From contig NZ_CP059399.1 in the NCBI RefSeq assembly GCF_013744875.1, forward strand, positions 5,146,001-5,210,000: a DNA stretch of 64,000 nt. The letters run 5' to 3'. Below, in pieces: positions 10,101 to 18,357 of this stretch. The notes below the pieces were generated by a model. The model saw only the letters and a program-made list of their open reading frames with translations, searched no databases and was not told where the DNA came from. The stretch comes from Nocardia huaxiensis. Its GTDB lineage: Bacteria; Actinomycetota; Actinomycetes; Mycobacteriales; Mycobacteriaceae. The stretch's first letter is position 1; every line of letters starts with the position of its first letter. The translations under genes were made by a program, and so were the position numbers.

Positions 10101-11309
10101 ATGACTGTAGAAGCGAATACCAGCGGCGGCGTCGCCGTATTGAACGTGCTCGATCCGGCCTTCCGGCCGGACTCGCCGGAGGTGATCGCCGCCCGCGCCG
10201 CGAACTGGTACGCCCGCACGCCGATCGGCTTCGCGATCCTGCGGCATCGGCAGGCCGTCGACTTCCTGGCCGACCGGCGGTTCCGCTGGGGCGGAGTCGA
10301 ATCCCTTGCCGCACAGGGCATTACCGGTGGTCCGGCGGTCGAATGGATCGGATCGGTGCTGCCGAGCATCGAGGGAGCCGACCACGCACGCCTGCGGCGG
10401 CTGGTGAGCCGGGCATTCACCCGCGCGGCGGTGGACCGGCTGCGGCCGGTCATGCGCGCGGTCGCCGAGGAGCTGGCCGAACCGCTCGCGCGGGCCGGGG
10501 AATGCGAGTTCATGTCCGCCTTCGCCGACCGGTACCCCGCGCGAATCCTGGCCGAGCTGCTGGGCATTCCGCCCGAACAGCGCGAGAATTTCCGCCGCCT
10601 GCCCCAGGAGATCGGGCTGATCTTCACCGTCTCGGCGGCCGCGCATCTGGATCGCATCGAGACCGCCATCCACACCCTGAACGACGGCATCGACGCACTG
10701 CTGGAACAGCGCCGCCGCACACCCGGCGACGACCTGCTCACCGAACTCCTCGCCGCCGAGGACGCGGGCGACCGGCTGTCGCCCGTCGAACTGCGAAATA
10801 TGGTGAGCGCGCTGCTCTTCGCCGGTCAGGACACCACCCGCCAACAGCTCGGACTGGCCGTGCAGCTGTTCGCGGACCATCTCGGCCAGTGGCGCATGCT
10901 GGCCGCTGATCCCGCCCTCGCGCCGCGCGCGGTCGAGGAAATCATGCGGGTCGCCCCGGGCGTCAACACCATCTGGCGGGTCTGCGACGAGACCGTCGAC
11001 TTCGAAGACCTCACCATTCCGGCGGGCAGCTTCGTCAATATCCTCTCCAATGCCGCGCATACCGACCCCGCCGCCTTCGGAGAGGCCGAATTCGACATCA
11101 CCGCAGCACGATCCGCCGCCCAGCTCACCTTCGGCGGCGGCATCCACTACTGCCTCGGCGCACCCCTGGCCCGCGCCGAAATCGCCGAAGCCCTGCCGAT
11201 TCTGGCCCGTACGCTGCCGCATCCCGTCGCGGCCGGGCCCGCGCTGCCCGGCCCCACCCTCGGCCCCACCGGACCGCTCACCCTGCCGCTGCGGTTCCTC
11301 GCACCGTGA
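10101..11309 (+). CDS. Cytochrome P450 (canonical)
   Basis: A 402-residue soluble bacterial P450 with all key motifs: I-helix FAGQDTTRQQLG, K-helix EIMR (EXXR), and the heme loop FGGGIHYCLGAPLAR with the axial Cys. ATG 10101 is chosen over upstream in-frame starts because the family N-terminus fits and GGGAGG lies a few bases upstream. As the last gene of the rightward arm of the lipopeptide locus, it may hydroxylate the fatty acyl chain or an amino acid on the assembly line; that is inferred from position. Its last 32 bases overlap the convergent CPBP gene. Confidence 0.92.
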   Translation: MTVEANTSGGVAVLNVLDPAFRPDSPEVIAARAANWYARTPIGFAILRHRQAVDFLADRRFRWGGVESLAAQGITGGPAVEWIGSVLPSIEGADHARLRRLVSRAFTRAAVDRLRPVMRAVAEELAEPLARAGECEFMSAFADRYPARILAELLGIPPEQRENFRRLPQEIGLIFTVSAAAHLDRIETAIHTLNDGIDALLEQRRRTPGDDLLTELLAAEDAGDRLSPVELRNMVSALLFAGQDTTRQQLGLAVQLFADHLGQWRMLAADPALAPRAVEEIMRVAPGVNTIWRVCDETVDFEDLTIPAGSFVNILSNAAHTDPAAFGEAEFDITAARSAAQLTFGGGIHYCLGAPLARAEIAEALPILARTLPHPVAAGPALPGPTLGPTGPLTLPLRFLAP

Positions 11310-12213
11310 CGGGACGGCGCAAATCCGGCCCGCCGAACGGATCGTCTTCCGCAGGTCCACGGCGTCGCCGGGGGAGCCCGCCCGGCCGTAGCCGGCCGGT
11401 GGCGACGATCCAGGCCGCCACGACACCGAGCGGCACGGCCATCACGACGGTGACCATGGTGTCTCCCAGCTGCTCGGCGAGCAGCAGGCCGACGAGCAGT
11501 GAGAGCACCATATTGTTCCCGGCGTGGGCGAGGCTCGCCGCCCAGATGGTGCGGGCGCGCAGGTACAGCCAGGCCAGAATGACTTCCTGGAACAGGAACG
11601 ACAGGGTCCAGATCGCCAGGCCCGCAACAATATTGCCGAAGTGGATGTAGCCGAGAAGGGCCAGCGGATAGTGCCAGAGGGCCCACACCAGCCCGGTGGC
11701 CGTCACCGATGCCAGCGGGCGGTCGGGGAACAATCGCAGGCGCAGGTATCCGGTCCAGCCGAACTCCTCGCCCCAGTAGACCGGTGTCAGCACGACCACC
11801 ACCACGAGTAGCGCGGGGACGGTCACGGCCAGTGGCGGCCACGAATCCGGCTCGGAGGCAGCCGAATCCGGCCGCCACAGTCCCATCGCCGCGGCCACAC
11901 CCACGCTGGCGGCGACGAGCAGCAGCGGACCCCACCACGCCAGCAGATAGGTACGCCAACTCGCCCGCCACCGCGGCGCGAGCCCGGCATCGGCGAAACC
12001 CTCGCCCGTCACCCAGCGCCGGACGACCACCGCCGCAACGGCCGGGGCGAACGCCATCGGCAACTGCACCACCGGATTGATCACCGACCAGCCGCACCAC
12101 ACGATCGCCACCGCCAACCACAGCCACGACGCCCCGAACGCGATCGCCAGAAACACCGCCACCCCGAGCGGATTCGCGATGACGCTGTGCCGCTGTTCTT
12201 CTCGACCATTCAT
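11278..12213 (-). CDS. CPBP-family intramembrane metalloprotease
   Basis: A 311-residue membrane protein with about eight hydrophobic segments. Family motifs are WGEEFGWTGYL (motif 1; the usual EExxxR has Thr at the last position), VWALWHYP (motif 2 His) and LAHAGNNM (motif 3, HxxxN). Bacterial members cleave or protect against peptides, or handle membrane proteins; the substrate here is unknown. It is convergent with the P450 and overlaps it by 32 bases at the stops. The missing Arg in motif 1 may affect activity or reflect subfamily variation. Confidence 0.85.
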   Translation of the reverse strand: MNGREEQRHSVIANPLGVAVFLAIAFGASWLWLAVAIVWCGWSVINPVVQLPMAFAPAVAAVVVRRWVTGEGFADAGLAPRWRASWRTYLLAWWGPLLLVAASVGVAAAMGLWRPDSAASEPDSWPPLAVTVPALLVVVVVLTPVYWGEEFGWTGYLRLRLFPDRPLASVTATGLVWALWHYPLALLGYIHFGNIVAGLAIWTLSFLFQEVILAWLYLRARTIWAASLAHAGNNMVLSLLVGLLLAEQLGDTMVTVVMAVPLGVVAAWIVATGRLRPGGLPRRRRGPAEDDPFGGPDLRRPVTVRGTAAAG

Positions 12214-12283
12214 ACCAGCCGATTCCAGCGGATCGGGGCCGTACGAGCAGCGGTGCGGGCACCCGAATCCGGGGTGTGGGGGA

Positions 12284-12757
12284 CTACACCGCCCCGGTGC
12301 CGGGGTCCAGCAGGATCCGCGGGCCGGAACCCTCCGCGGCGAGGGCGTCGCTCGGGTTCAGCAGGTAGCAGCGGCGCAGGGACAGGCAGCCGCAGCCGAT
12401 GCACCCGGTGAGTTCCCGCTGCAGGTGCTCGATTTCGCGGCGGCGCGCCTCGAGATGGTCGCTCCAGCGCCGGGAGATGCGATCCCAATCGCGTTTGCCG
12501 GGCATGCGGTCCTCGGGCAGGGTCGCGAAGACCTCCGCGACCTCCGCCAGCGGAATGCCCAGACGCTTGGCGAACAGGATCAGCGAGAGCCGGCGCAGCA
12601 CATGGCGGGGATAGCGGCGCTGATTGCCCGCGGTGCGGGTGGAGGCGATCAGACCCTGGTCCTCGTAGAAGCGGACCGCGGAGGTCGCGACGCCCGCACG
12701 GTGGGCGAGTTCGCCGATGGTCAGCAGATCGGTCGGTGCCTGTCCCATGCCGTCCAT
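12284..12757 (-). CDS. soxR: SoxR-type redox-sensing MerR regulator
   Basis: A 157-residue MerR-family protein. The N-terminal helix-turn-helix begins at LTIGELAHRAGVATSAVRFY, followed by the dimer helix, then the iron-sulfur loop CIGCGCLSLRRC. Its C-x2-C-x-C-x5-C spacing is that of the [2Fe-2S] cluster of E. coli SoxR. Homologues respond to redox-active compounds and activate genes by twisting an over-long promoter. The start is ATG 12757 or ATG 12748; the first falls beside the -35 box of the divergent exporter promoter. The neighbouring MFS gene is the evident target. Confidence 0.95.
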   Translation of the reverse strand: MDGMGQAPTDLLTIGELAHRAGVATSAVRFYEDQGLIASTRTAGNQRRYPRHVLRRLSLILFAKRLGIPLAEVAEVFATLPEDRMPGKRDWDRISRRWSDHLEARRREIEHLQRELTGCIGCGCLSLRRCYLLNPSDALAAEGSGPRILLDPGTGAV

Positions 12758-12758
12758 C

Positions 12759-12789
12759 TTGACTTCAACAGAACTTGAAGTTCTAGCGT
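12759..12789 (+). promoter_or_regulatory. SoxR operator within a 19-bp-spacer promoter
   Basis: TTGACT (-35, 12759-12764) and TAGCGT (-10, 12784-12789) are separated by 19 bp, the over-long spacing typical of MerR/SoxR-activated promoters. Between them lies a perfect dyad: ACTTCAA (12762-12768), six bases, TTGAAGT (12775-12781). The expected transcription start, about seven bases after the -10, falls on or next to the GTG of the MFS gene at 12798, so the message is probably leaderless. Confidence 0.88.
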
Positions 12790-12797
12790 GTCGAGCT

Positions 12798-14234
12798 GTG
12801 ACTGTTCCCTCATCGAAATCCTCAGCGGCGCAGGCCGATGTGACCGCCGCCGGTACCGGCGACGCCACGGGCAGCTGGTCCGAGCTGTTCGCGCCGCGAC
12901 ACGCGGCGGCCGTGTCGATCCTGGCCGGCGGCGTCGCGCTCTACGCCATGAACCTGTACTTCACCGCGGCGCTCATGCCCTCGATCGTCGACGACATCGG
13001 CGGCGAACGGTACTACGCGTGGGTGGCCACCGGATTCCTCATGGCCGCCGTCATCGCCTCCATGCTGGTCAGCCGATTCCTCGGCGCATGGGGTGCGGCC
13101 ACGGCCTACCTCACCGGATTCCTGGTGTTCGCGGCGGGCGCGGGCATCAACGCGGTGAGCCCCACCATGGAGGTGCTCATCGTGGGGCGCGTGATCCAGG
13201 GCTTCGGTGGCGGACTGCTCGCCGGGCTCGGCTACGCCGTCATCAGAACGGCACTGCCGCAACGGCTCTGGGGTCGCGCGGCCGGACTCGTCTCCGCCAT
13301 GTGGGGCGTGGGGACGCTGATCGGACCCGCGCTGGGCGGGGTCTTCGCCGAACTCGGGGCCTGGCGGTGGGCCTACGGGTTACTGCTCGGCATCGCGCTG
13401 GTGCTGGCCGCCCTCACCCGGCGGGCCCTGCCGCGCGGCGGCACCACGGCCGAACGAACGCCCGTCCCCGTGCTCGGACTGGTTTCGCTGACGCTGGCAG
13501 CGGCCGCGTTCAGCGTCAGTTCCGCTGTGGCGCCCGGTATTTCGACAGCCATCGCGCTGGCGGCGGGCATCGTCCTCCTGGCCGCGTTCCTGACGATCGA
13601 GGTGCGCGCAACGGTGAGCGTGCTGCCGAAATTCACCTACACCCGCGGAAACTCCCTCAAATGGGTCTACCTCACCGTGGCCGCCCTGTGCGCGGGCGTG
13701 ATGGTGGAGAACTTCGTGCCGCTGTTCGGCCAGCGGCTGGGTGGTCTGAGCCCCGTCGTGGCGGGCCTGCTCGGTGCGGCCCTGTCCGTGGGCTGGGTTG
13801 TCGCCCAGGTCTTCAGCGTCAACCTGGGACCCGGCCACGCCCGCCGCGCCATCCGGACATCCCCGTTGCTGCTCACCGCCGGACTGGCCGCCTATGGCCT
13901 GCTGCAGACCGGCCGAGCCCCCGGCATCGTCGTAATGCTGTGGGCAGCAGTGCTTTTCCTCGCCGGAATGGGCATCGGCCTGGCCTTCCCGCACCTGAGC
14001 GTCGCAGCCATGAGCAGCACGGCCGACCCCGCCGAAGGCGCGAAAGCCGCGGCGGCCCTCAACACCACCCAGCTCATCGCCTACGCCGTATCCTCCGCCC
14101 TCGCGGGCACCCTCATGCGCCTGGGCGACACCTCGCCGGTCTCCTCGGCGCGCTTCATGATCCTGGGCGTCGCCGTGCTCACCGCCGCGGGCATGGCCAC
14201 CGCACTGCTCGCCACGCGCCGCGCGGGACGTTAG
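12798..14234 (+). CDS. MFS exporter, SoxR-regulated
   Basis: A 478-residue major facilitator with 12-14 hydrophobic helices. Motif-like segments GYAVIRTALPQRLWGRAAGL and MWGVGTLIGPALGGVFAELG resemble drug-proton antiporters. GTG 12798 is chosen because it coincides with the predicted transcription start of the SoxR promoter; no Shine-Dalgarno precedes it, as in leaderless actinobacterial messages. Control by a redox sensor suggests export of a redox-active molecule such as a quinone or phenazine. The substrate is not visible from sequence. Confidence 0.88.
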   Translation: MTVPSSKSSAAQADVTAAGTGDATGSWSELFAPRHAAAVSILAGGVALYAMNLYFTAALMPSIVDDIGGERYYAWVATGFLMAAVIASMLVSRFLGAWGAATAYLTGFLVFAAGAGINAVSPTMEVLIVGRVIQGFGGGLLAGLGYAVIRTALPQRLWGRAAGLVSAMWGVGTLIGPALGGVFAELGAWRWAYGLLLGIALVLAALTRRALPRGGTTAERTPVPVLGLVSLTLAAAAFSVSSAVAPGISTAIALAAGIVLLAAFLTIEVRATVSVLPKFTYTRGNSLKWVYLTVAALCAGVMVENFVPLFGQRLGGLSPVVAGLLGAALSVGWVVAQVFSVNLGPGHARRAIRTSPLLLTAGLAAYGLLQTGRAPGIVVMLWAAVLFLAGMGIGLAFPHLSVAAMSSTADPAEGAKAAAALNTTQLIAYAVSSALAGTLMRLGDTSPVSSARFMILGVAVLTAAGMATALLATRRAGR

Positions 14235-14277
14235 GCTCAAGGCGTCTCAGACAATCTGCGCTGCTGGGGTTTCGAGG

Positions 14278-15558
14278 ATGGGTGACACGATGACAGGCAC
14301 ACAGGACCGGGAACTCGATATCGTCGTCTTCGGGGCGACCGGATTCACCGGCGGGCTCACCACCGAATACCTGGCCGAACACGCCCCCGCCGGACTGCGC
14401 GTCGGCCTGGCCGGACGCAACCCGGCCAAGCTGGCCGAGGTCCGAACGCGCCTCGGTGGCCGGGCAGGCGCGTGGCCCCTCCTCGTCGCCGACACCACCG
14501 ACCCGGAATCCCTTGCGGCCCTGGCCCGCCGGACCAAGGTCGTGATCACCACCGTCGGCCCCTACACCGAATACGGGATGCCGCTGGTCCAGGCCTGCGT
14601 GGAAGCCGGCACCGATTACTGCGACCTCACCGGCGAACCGCAGTTCGCGCGCCGCAGCGCCGACGCCTTCCACAAGCAGGCCACCGACACCGGCGCCCGC
14701 ATCGTGCACAGCTGCGGATTCGATTCCATCCCTTCGGATTTGAGCGTGCACGCCCTCTACGAGCAGGCCGTCGCCGACGGCGCGGGCGAGCTCACCGACA
14801 CCACCCTGGTGCTGCGCTCGCTGTTCGGCGGCGCCAGCGGCGGCACCCTGGCCTCCGGATTCGCCGCCGCCCGGGAAATGACCATCGACCCCGATGTCGC
14901 GCGCATCATGGCCGACCCCTACGCATTGAGCCCGCAGCGCGCCCAGGAACCCGAGCGCGGAGCCGTGCGCGACGGCCACGCCACCCGCGCCTCGGCGATC
15001 GACCCGTCACTGCGCCGCGGCTGGGCCACCACCTTCTTCATGGGCCCCTACAACACGCGAATCGTGCGGCGCAGCAACGCTATGCGCGACTGGGCCTACG
15101 GCCGCGAATTCCGCTACCGGGAAATGCAGCTGCTGCCGCTGGGCCCGTTGTCCCCGGTCGTCTCGACCGCGGTCGCCACCGGCATCAACGTCACCCTGGG
15201 CCTGCTGCCCGCGCTGCGTCTGGTCCCCACCTCAGTCGTCGACCTGGCCCGCCGTCTGATGCCCCTGCGCCCCGGCATGGGACCGACCCGCGCCATGCGC
15301 GAACGCGGCTTCTTCCGGCTCGAAACCTTCACCACCACAACGACCGGACGCCGCTACAGCGTGCGCTTCGCCATGCAGGGCGACCCGGGTTACGCCGCCA
15401 CCTCCTGCATGCTCGGCGAATCCGGCATCACCCTGGCACTCGGCGCGGGCCTGTCCCCGCACGGCGGCGTCCTCACCCCCGCGGTGGCCATGGGCACCGC
15501 CCTCACCGAACGACTGCGTGCCGCCGGAGCGACCATAGAAATCCTCAGGACGCCATGA
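14278..15558 (+). CDS. Trans-acting enoyl reductase / saccharopine dehydrogenase-like oxidoreductase
   Basis: A 426-residue NAD(P)-dependent oxidoreductase. The N-terminal Rossmann fold carries IVVFGATGFTGG, and GEPQFARR, HSCGFDSIPSD and GGASGGTLAS match the mycobacterial family of trans-acting enoyl reductases and saccharopine-dehydrogenase-like proteins. Some mycobacterial members reduce polyketide intermediates in complex-lipid synthesis; no partner PKS is near, so the substrate is open. The start is ATG 14278 or the in-frame ATG 14290. The gene begins 43 bases after the MFS stop and may be co-transcribed. Confidence 0.85.
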   Translation: MGDTMTGTQDRELDIVVFGATGFTGGLTTEYLAEHAPAGLRVGLAGRNPAKLAEVRTRLGGRAGAWPLLVADTTDPESLAALARRTKVVITTVGPYTEYGMPLVQACVEAGTDYCDLTGEPQFARRSADAFHKQATDTGARIVHSCGFDSIPSDLSVHALYEQAVADGAGELTDTTLVLRSLFGGASGGTLASGFAAAREMTIDPDVARIMADPYALSPQRAQEPERGAVRDGHATRASAIDPSLRRGWATTFFMGPYNTRIVRRSNAMRDWAYGREFRYREMQLLPLGPLSPVVSTAVATGINVTLGLLPALRLVPTSVVDLARRLMPLRPGMGPTRAMRERGFFRLETFTTTTTGRRYSVRFAMQGDPGYAATSCMLGESGITLALGAGLSPHGGVLTPAVAMGTALTERLRAAGATIEILRTP

Positions 15559-15623
15559 CGGGACCGGCCGAAGGGGAGTCGCGCGCAGGCAATCTTCGGG
15601 AGTAGTTGTCGCACTGGGAGTTT

Positions 15624-15686
15624 CCAGCGTTAGCGACTGCGATGCCCCCAAAAGTGGGGTTGATTGCTTGCGCTAATGATCGCTGG
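15624..15686. promoter_or_regulatory. Nested stem-loop structure upstream of a secreted-protein gene
   Basis: An outer stem pairs CCAGCGTTAGCG (15624-15635) with CGCTAA (15671-15676) and CGCTGG (15681-15686), a TGAT bulge separating the latter two. Inside lies a second hairpin, CCCC (15646-15649) and GGGG (15656-15659) with loop AAAAGT. It ends 20 bases before the ATG at 15707 and lacks a long T tract, so it could be a structured 5' leader or a weak terminator for the upstream gene. Confidence 0.45.
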
Positions 15687-15706
15687 CCCGCCGCCGACGC
15701 ACAGGC

Positions 15707-16207
15707 ATGAGCACAACACACAGCCCCGCCCGCACGTCGTCGATGCTCCTGCGCGCCGGCCTGGTCGCCGCCTCGGCCGCGGCCGCCCTGGTCGGCGTCA
15801 CCGTCCCCGCCACCGCCCTCCCCAGTGATCAGGCCACCATCTTCTCCACCACGGTCACGCGCATTCCCGGCCCCAGCTGCGCCGCCATCATCAACGCCAC
15901 GGTCGTACCCCAGCAGCAGTCCGGCCAGTTCGGCATCCGAGTCCGCATCACCCAGGACGGCGAATTCTGCAGCCGGTACCGCGTAGCCGTGCGCTGGCGC
16001 AACCTCGACACCGGATACAGCGACGGCCAGTCCCACCAGGTCAACGAGCGCGGCGAGATCCAACAGGCCCCCGACGGCGTCATCACCGGCTTCGGCATGG
16101 CCCCGGGCGCCGGTCGCGTGGAAGCGTCGATCGTCACCCTGTACGACGACGGCTCGCAGCGAGAGCTCGAACACATCAGCGGCACAGCGAGTTTCACCCT
16201 CGGCTGA
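15707..16207 (+). CDS. Small secreted protein of unknown function
   Basis: A 166-residue protein with a Sec signal peptide (hydrophobic LLRAGLVAASAAAALVGV, probable cleavage after ATA near residue 40). The mature part of about 125 residues is predicted beta-rich and contains two Cys (SCAAI and FCSRY) that could form a disulfide. I recognise no catalytic motif. It is preceded by a nested stem-loop and has no co-directional neighbour close downstream. Confidence 0.8.
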   Translation: MSTTHSPARTSSMLLRAGLVAASAAAALVGVTVPATALPSDQATIFSTTVTRIPGPSCAAIINATVVPQQQSGQFGIRVRITQDGEFCSRYRVAVRWRNLDTGYSDGQSHQVNERGEIQQAPDGVITGFGMAPGAGRVEASIVTLYDDGSQRELEHISGTASFTLG

Positions 16208-16470
16208 CCGCTCCACCCGGTCTCGCCCGCCCGTACGGCCCTCGCACCAGCGCGAAGGTGTACCTGATCGCGAATCGTGCGGTACCGAAGCGTGGTAGAG
16301 CCGGCAGCGAATCCGGTAGCCGAGACGGCGGCAGATGGCACAGCCGCGCGCCGAAGCCCGAGTGCGGCGTTCCCGCTCCTTGCCCGCCCTCATGTCAACC
16401 ATCGTGCGGCAGCGGCGGTTCGGTCGCCGCTGCCGCGTATCCACTACTTATCCGCCGCTTACCGGCCCGG

Positions 16471-18240
16471 TCAGGCGCCCGCGGCCTGGCAGCGGGCGTT
16501 CCAGGCGGTGGGCAGGTCGTCGGAAAGCACTGGTGCGCCGAGGACTGCATCGTCGAAGCCGAATGCGTCCAACAGGTTCGGGACGTAGTCGGCGAGGGTG
16601 GCGATGGCTTGGCGGAGCTGCTGTTGGATCGTGCGGATCGCGTCGATGTCGAGCAGGTGATGGGTGAGGTACCAGGTGGCGTGCTGGTTGAGGTAGGTCA
16701 GGGCGAACACGTCACGGACAGCGGCGATTTCGGGGTGGTGGGGAGCGATCTGGTGGAGCAGTTGCAGGGCCTCCTCGGCACAGTAGGCTTCGGCGAGGGC
16801 GAGGGCGTCGGGGATGATCGCCAGCCGGGACTCGAGCTCGGGTGAGGTCAGGTAGTGCTGGGCCTCCCGCACGATCGTGAGCGTGCGGGCATTGAACAGC
16901 GCCATGCGGTCGCCGAGGTCGGCCGGGTCGTGGATACCGGCCTCGGGCGGCTGCTTCCCGGCGAGGTGTTTGGCCAGGACGCGGCCGGCCACGGAACCCA
17001 GGACGTGGCAGTCGCCCTCACCGGTGATGGCGGCATGGCAGACACCGATGTAGTCGGCGACGCGGTTGGCGCTGAACATGCCCTGGGCGGCCATTTTCAA
17101 GCGGCTGTTGGTAACCGTCTGCAGGGCGTGCGGCTGAATGTAGTGCTTGGCCAGCATGACCGAGACGACGGTGTCGCGCTCGGTGAGATCGCTGCCCGCC
17201 AGTGAGGTCTTGACCGCATTGCCGTAGATCGTGCGGGCAATGGTCCCGGCCAGGTCGGTGAGCAGCGTGTCGCGCACGTGCGGGATCTCGGCCATGAGCG
17301 GGGTGTCGACGGGGGTGAGCGGCACGGTCCGCTTGGCGGCGTAGCGCAGTGCGATATAGAGGGACGCGCGGGCGGTGGCGTTCAGACAGGACGAGAGAGC
17401 AAGCCGGCCGACGGTGAGCTGGCTGATGGCCGAGGCGAATCCGCGCCTGCGGCTGCTCTCGTCCTTCCACGTCAGCACGCCGTCGTCGTCGATGGTGGCC
17501 AGATCATTGCTCAGCCAGGCATCGCGTTCGACCCGCAGGCCGTCGAAGGCGATGACCGAGTTGTCCATGATCACCAGCGGCTGGTGGTCGAGCTGGGTGA
17601 TGCTCACCCCCGGTGCGGGTTCGCCGTCGGTGCCGCGTAGTCGTGCCGTGAACAGGTGCACCCCTTGATCGACACCGGCCGAGTCGATGAAGCGGGCGCC
17701 GACGACACAGACCCGCGACACCGGAATGCCCACGCTGGGCATGAATTTGCGTGCCCGCGGGTTGGGAGTGTTGATCACGAACCCGTCGCCGTCCCAGGTC
17801 GCGGTGGTCTGCATGAACTGGATATTGGAGCCGCAGCCGTACTCGGTCAGCAGCATGACGCCGATGGCGGCGCCGTCATCGAGATCGTGCAGATACGGTG
17901 CGGCGGAATCGGAATCGGTGAGGGTGGCCAGGCTGCCGGAGGCCAGGTTGTAGTGGCCGGAGATCAGCGGGATGAGATCGGTCGCCAGCACCGCCGACCA
18001 GTCGAACACCGCGAACAGCGCGGGCAGATCGGTCGCGATGTCACGCGTGCTGCCGATCTCCTTGACCAGGTACCGCAAATGGTCGTAGGCGTTCTGCCGC
18101 CGCTGTTCCTGGCTCTGCTTCTCGGTGACGAAGTAGTCCGGGTTGGTCAGTACCTGCTGTAACTTCTGGTGAAAGTCGTTGCTGCCGTGGCGAAGTACGT
18201 CTGCCAGCGATGTTTCCCGGGGGTACCCGTGCGTATCCAT
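16471..18240 (-). CDS. Acyl-CoA oxidase-like flavoprotein
   Basis: A 589-residue protein of the acyl-CoA oxidase branch of the ACAD superfamily: flavin segment LLTEYGCGSNIQFMQTTAT, substrate-side segment NTPNPRARKFM, and a C-terminal helical region typical of two-domain oxidases rather than 380-residue dehydrogenases. It would oxidise an acyl-CoA (or acyl-carrier) to the enoyl form using oxygen. It lies 117 bases downstream of a same-strand P450 and probably shares its transcript. The physiological substrate is unknown. Confidence 0.85.
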   Translation of the reverse strand: MDTHGYPRETSLADVLRHGSNDFHQKLQQVLTNPDYFVTEKQSQEQRRQNAYDHLRYLVKEIGSTRDIATDLPALFAVFDWSAVLATDLIPLISGHYNLASGSLATLTDSDSAAPYLHDLDDGAAIGVMLLTEYGCGSNIQFMQTTATWDGDGFVINTPNPRARKFMPSVGIPVSRVCVVGARFIDSAGVDQGVHLFTARLRGTDGEPAPGVSITQLDHQPLVIMDNSVIAFDGLRVERDAWLSNDLATIDDDGVLTWKDESSRRRGFASAISQLTVGRLALSSCLNATARASLYIALRYAAKRTVPLTPVDTPLMAEIPHVRDTLLTDLAGTIARTIYGNAVKTSLAGSDLTERDTVVSVMLAKHYIQPHALQTVTNSRLKMAAQGMFSANRVADYIGVCHAAITGEGDCHVLGSVAGRVLAKHLAGKQPPEAGIHDPADLGDRMALFNARTLTIVREAQHYLTSPELESRLAIIPDALALAEAYCAEEALQLLHQIAPHHPEIAAVRDVFALTYLNQHATWYLTHHLLDIDAIRTIQQQLRQAIATLADYVPNLLDAFGFDDAVLGAPVLSDDLPTAWNARCQAAGA

Positions 18241-18357
18241 TACCGCCTCCTACTCATTGGCGAACCCGCCGAAGGGATGCTCGGCGAGTGTTGATTGTGT
18301 TGTCACGGAAGAGGTCTCGTAGCCGATGGGTGACGGCCGACGAGTGTCGCTGGTGTC

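Noticed and set aside
9219..11426. 735-codon minus-strand frame across the LuxR and P450 genes
   Set aside because: Both plus-strand genes have complete, ordered family motifs; the opposite frame has none.
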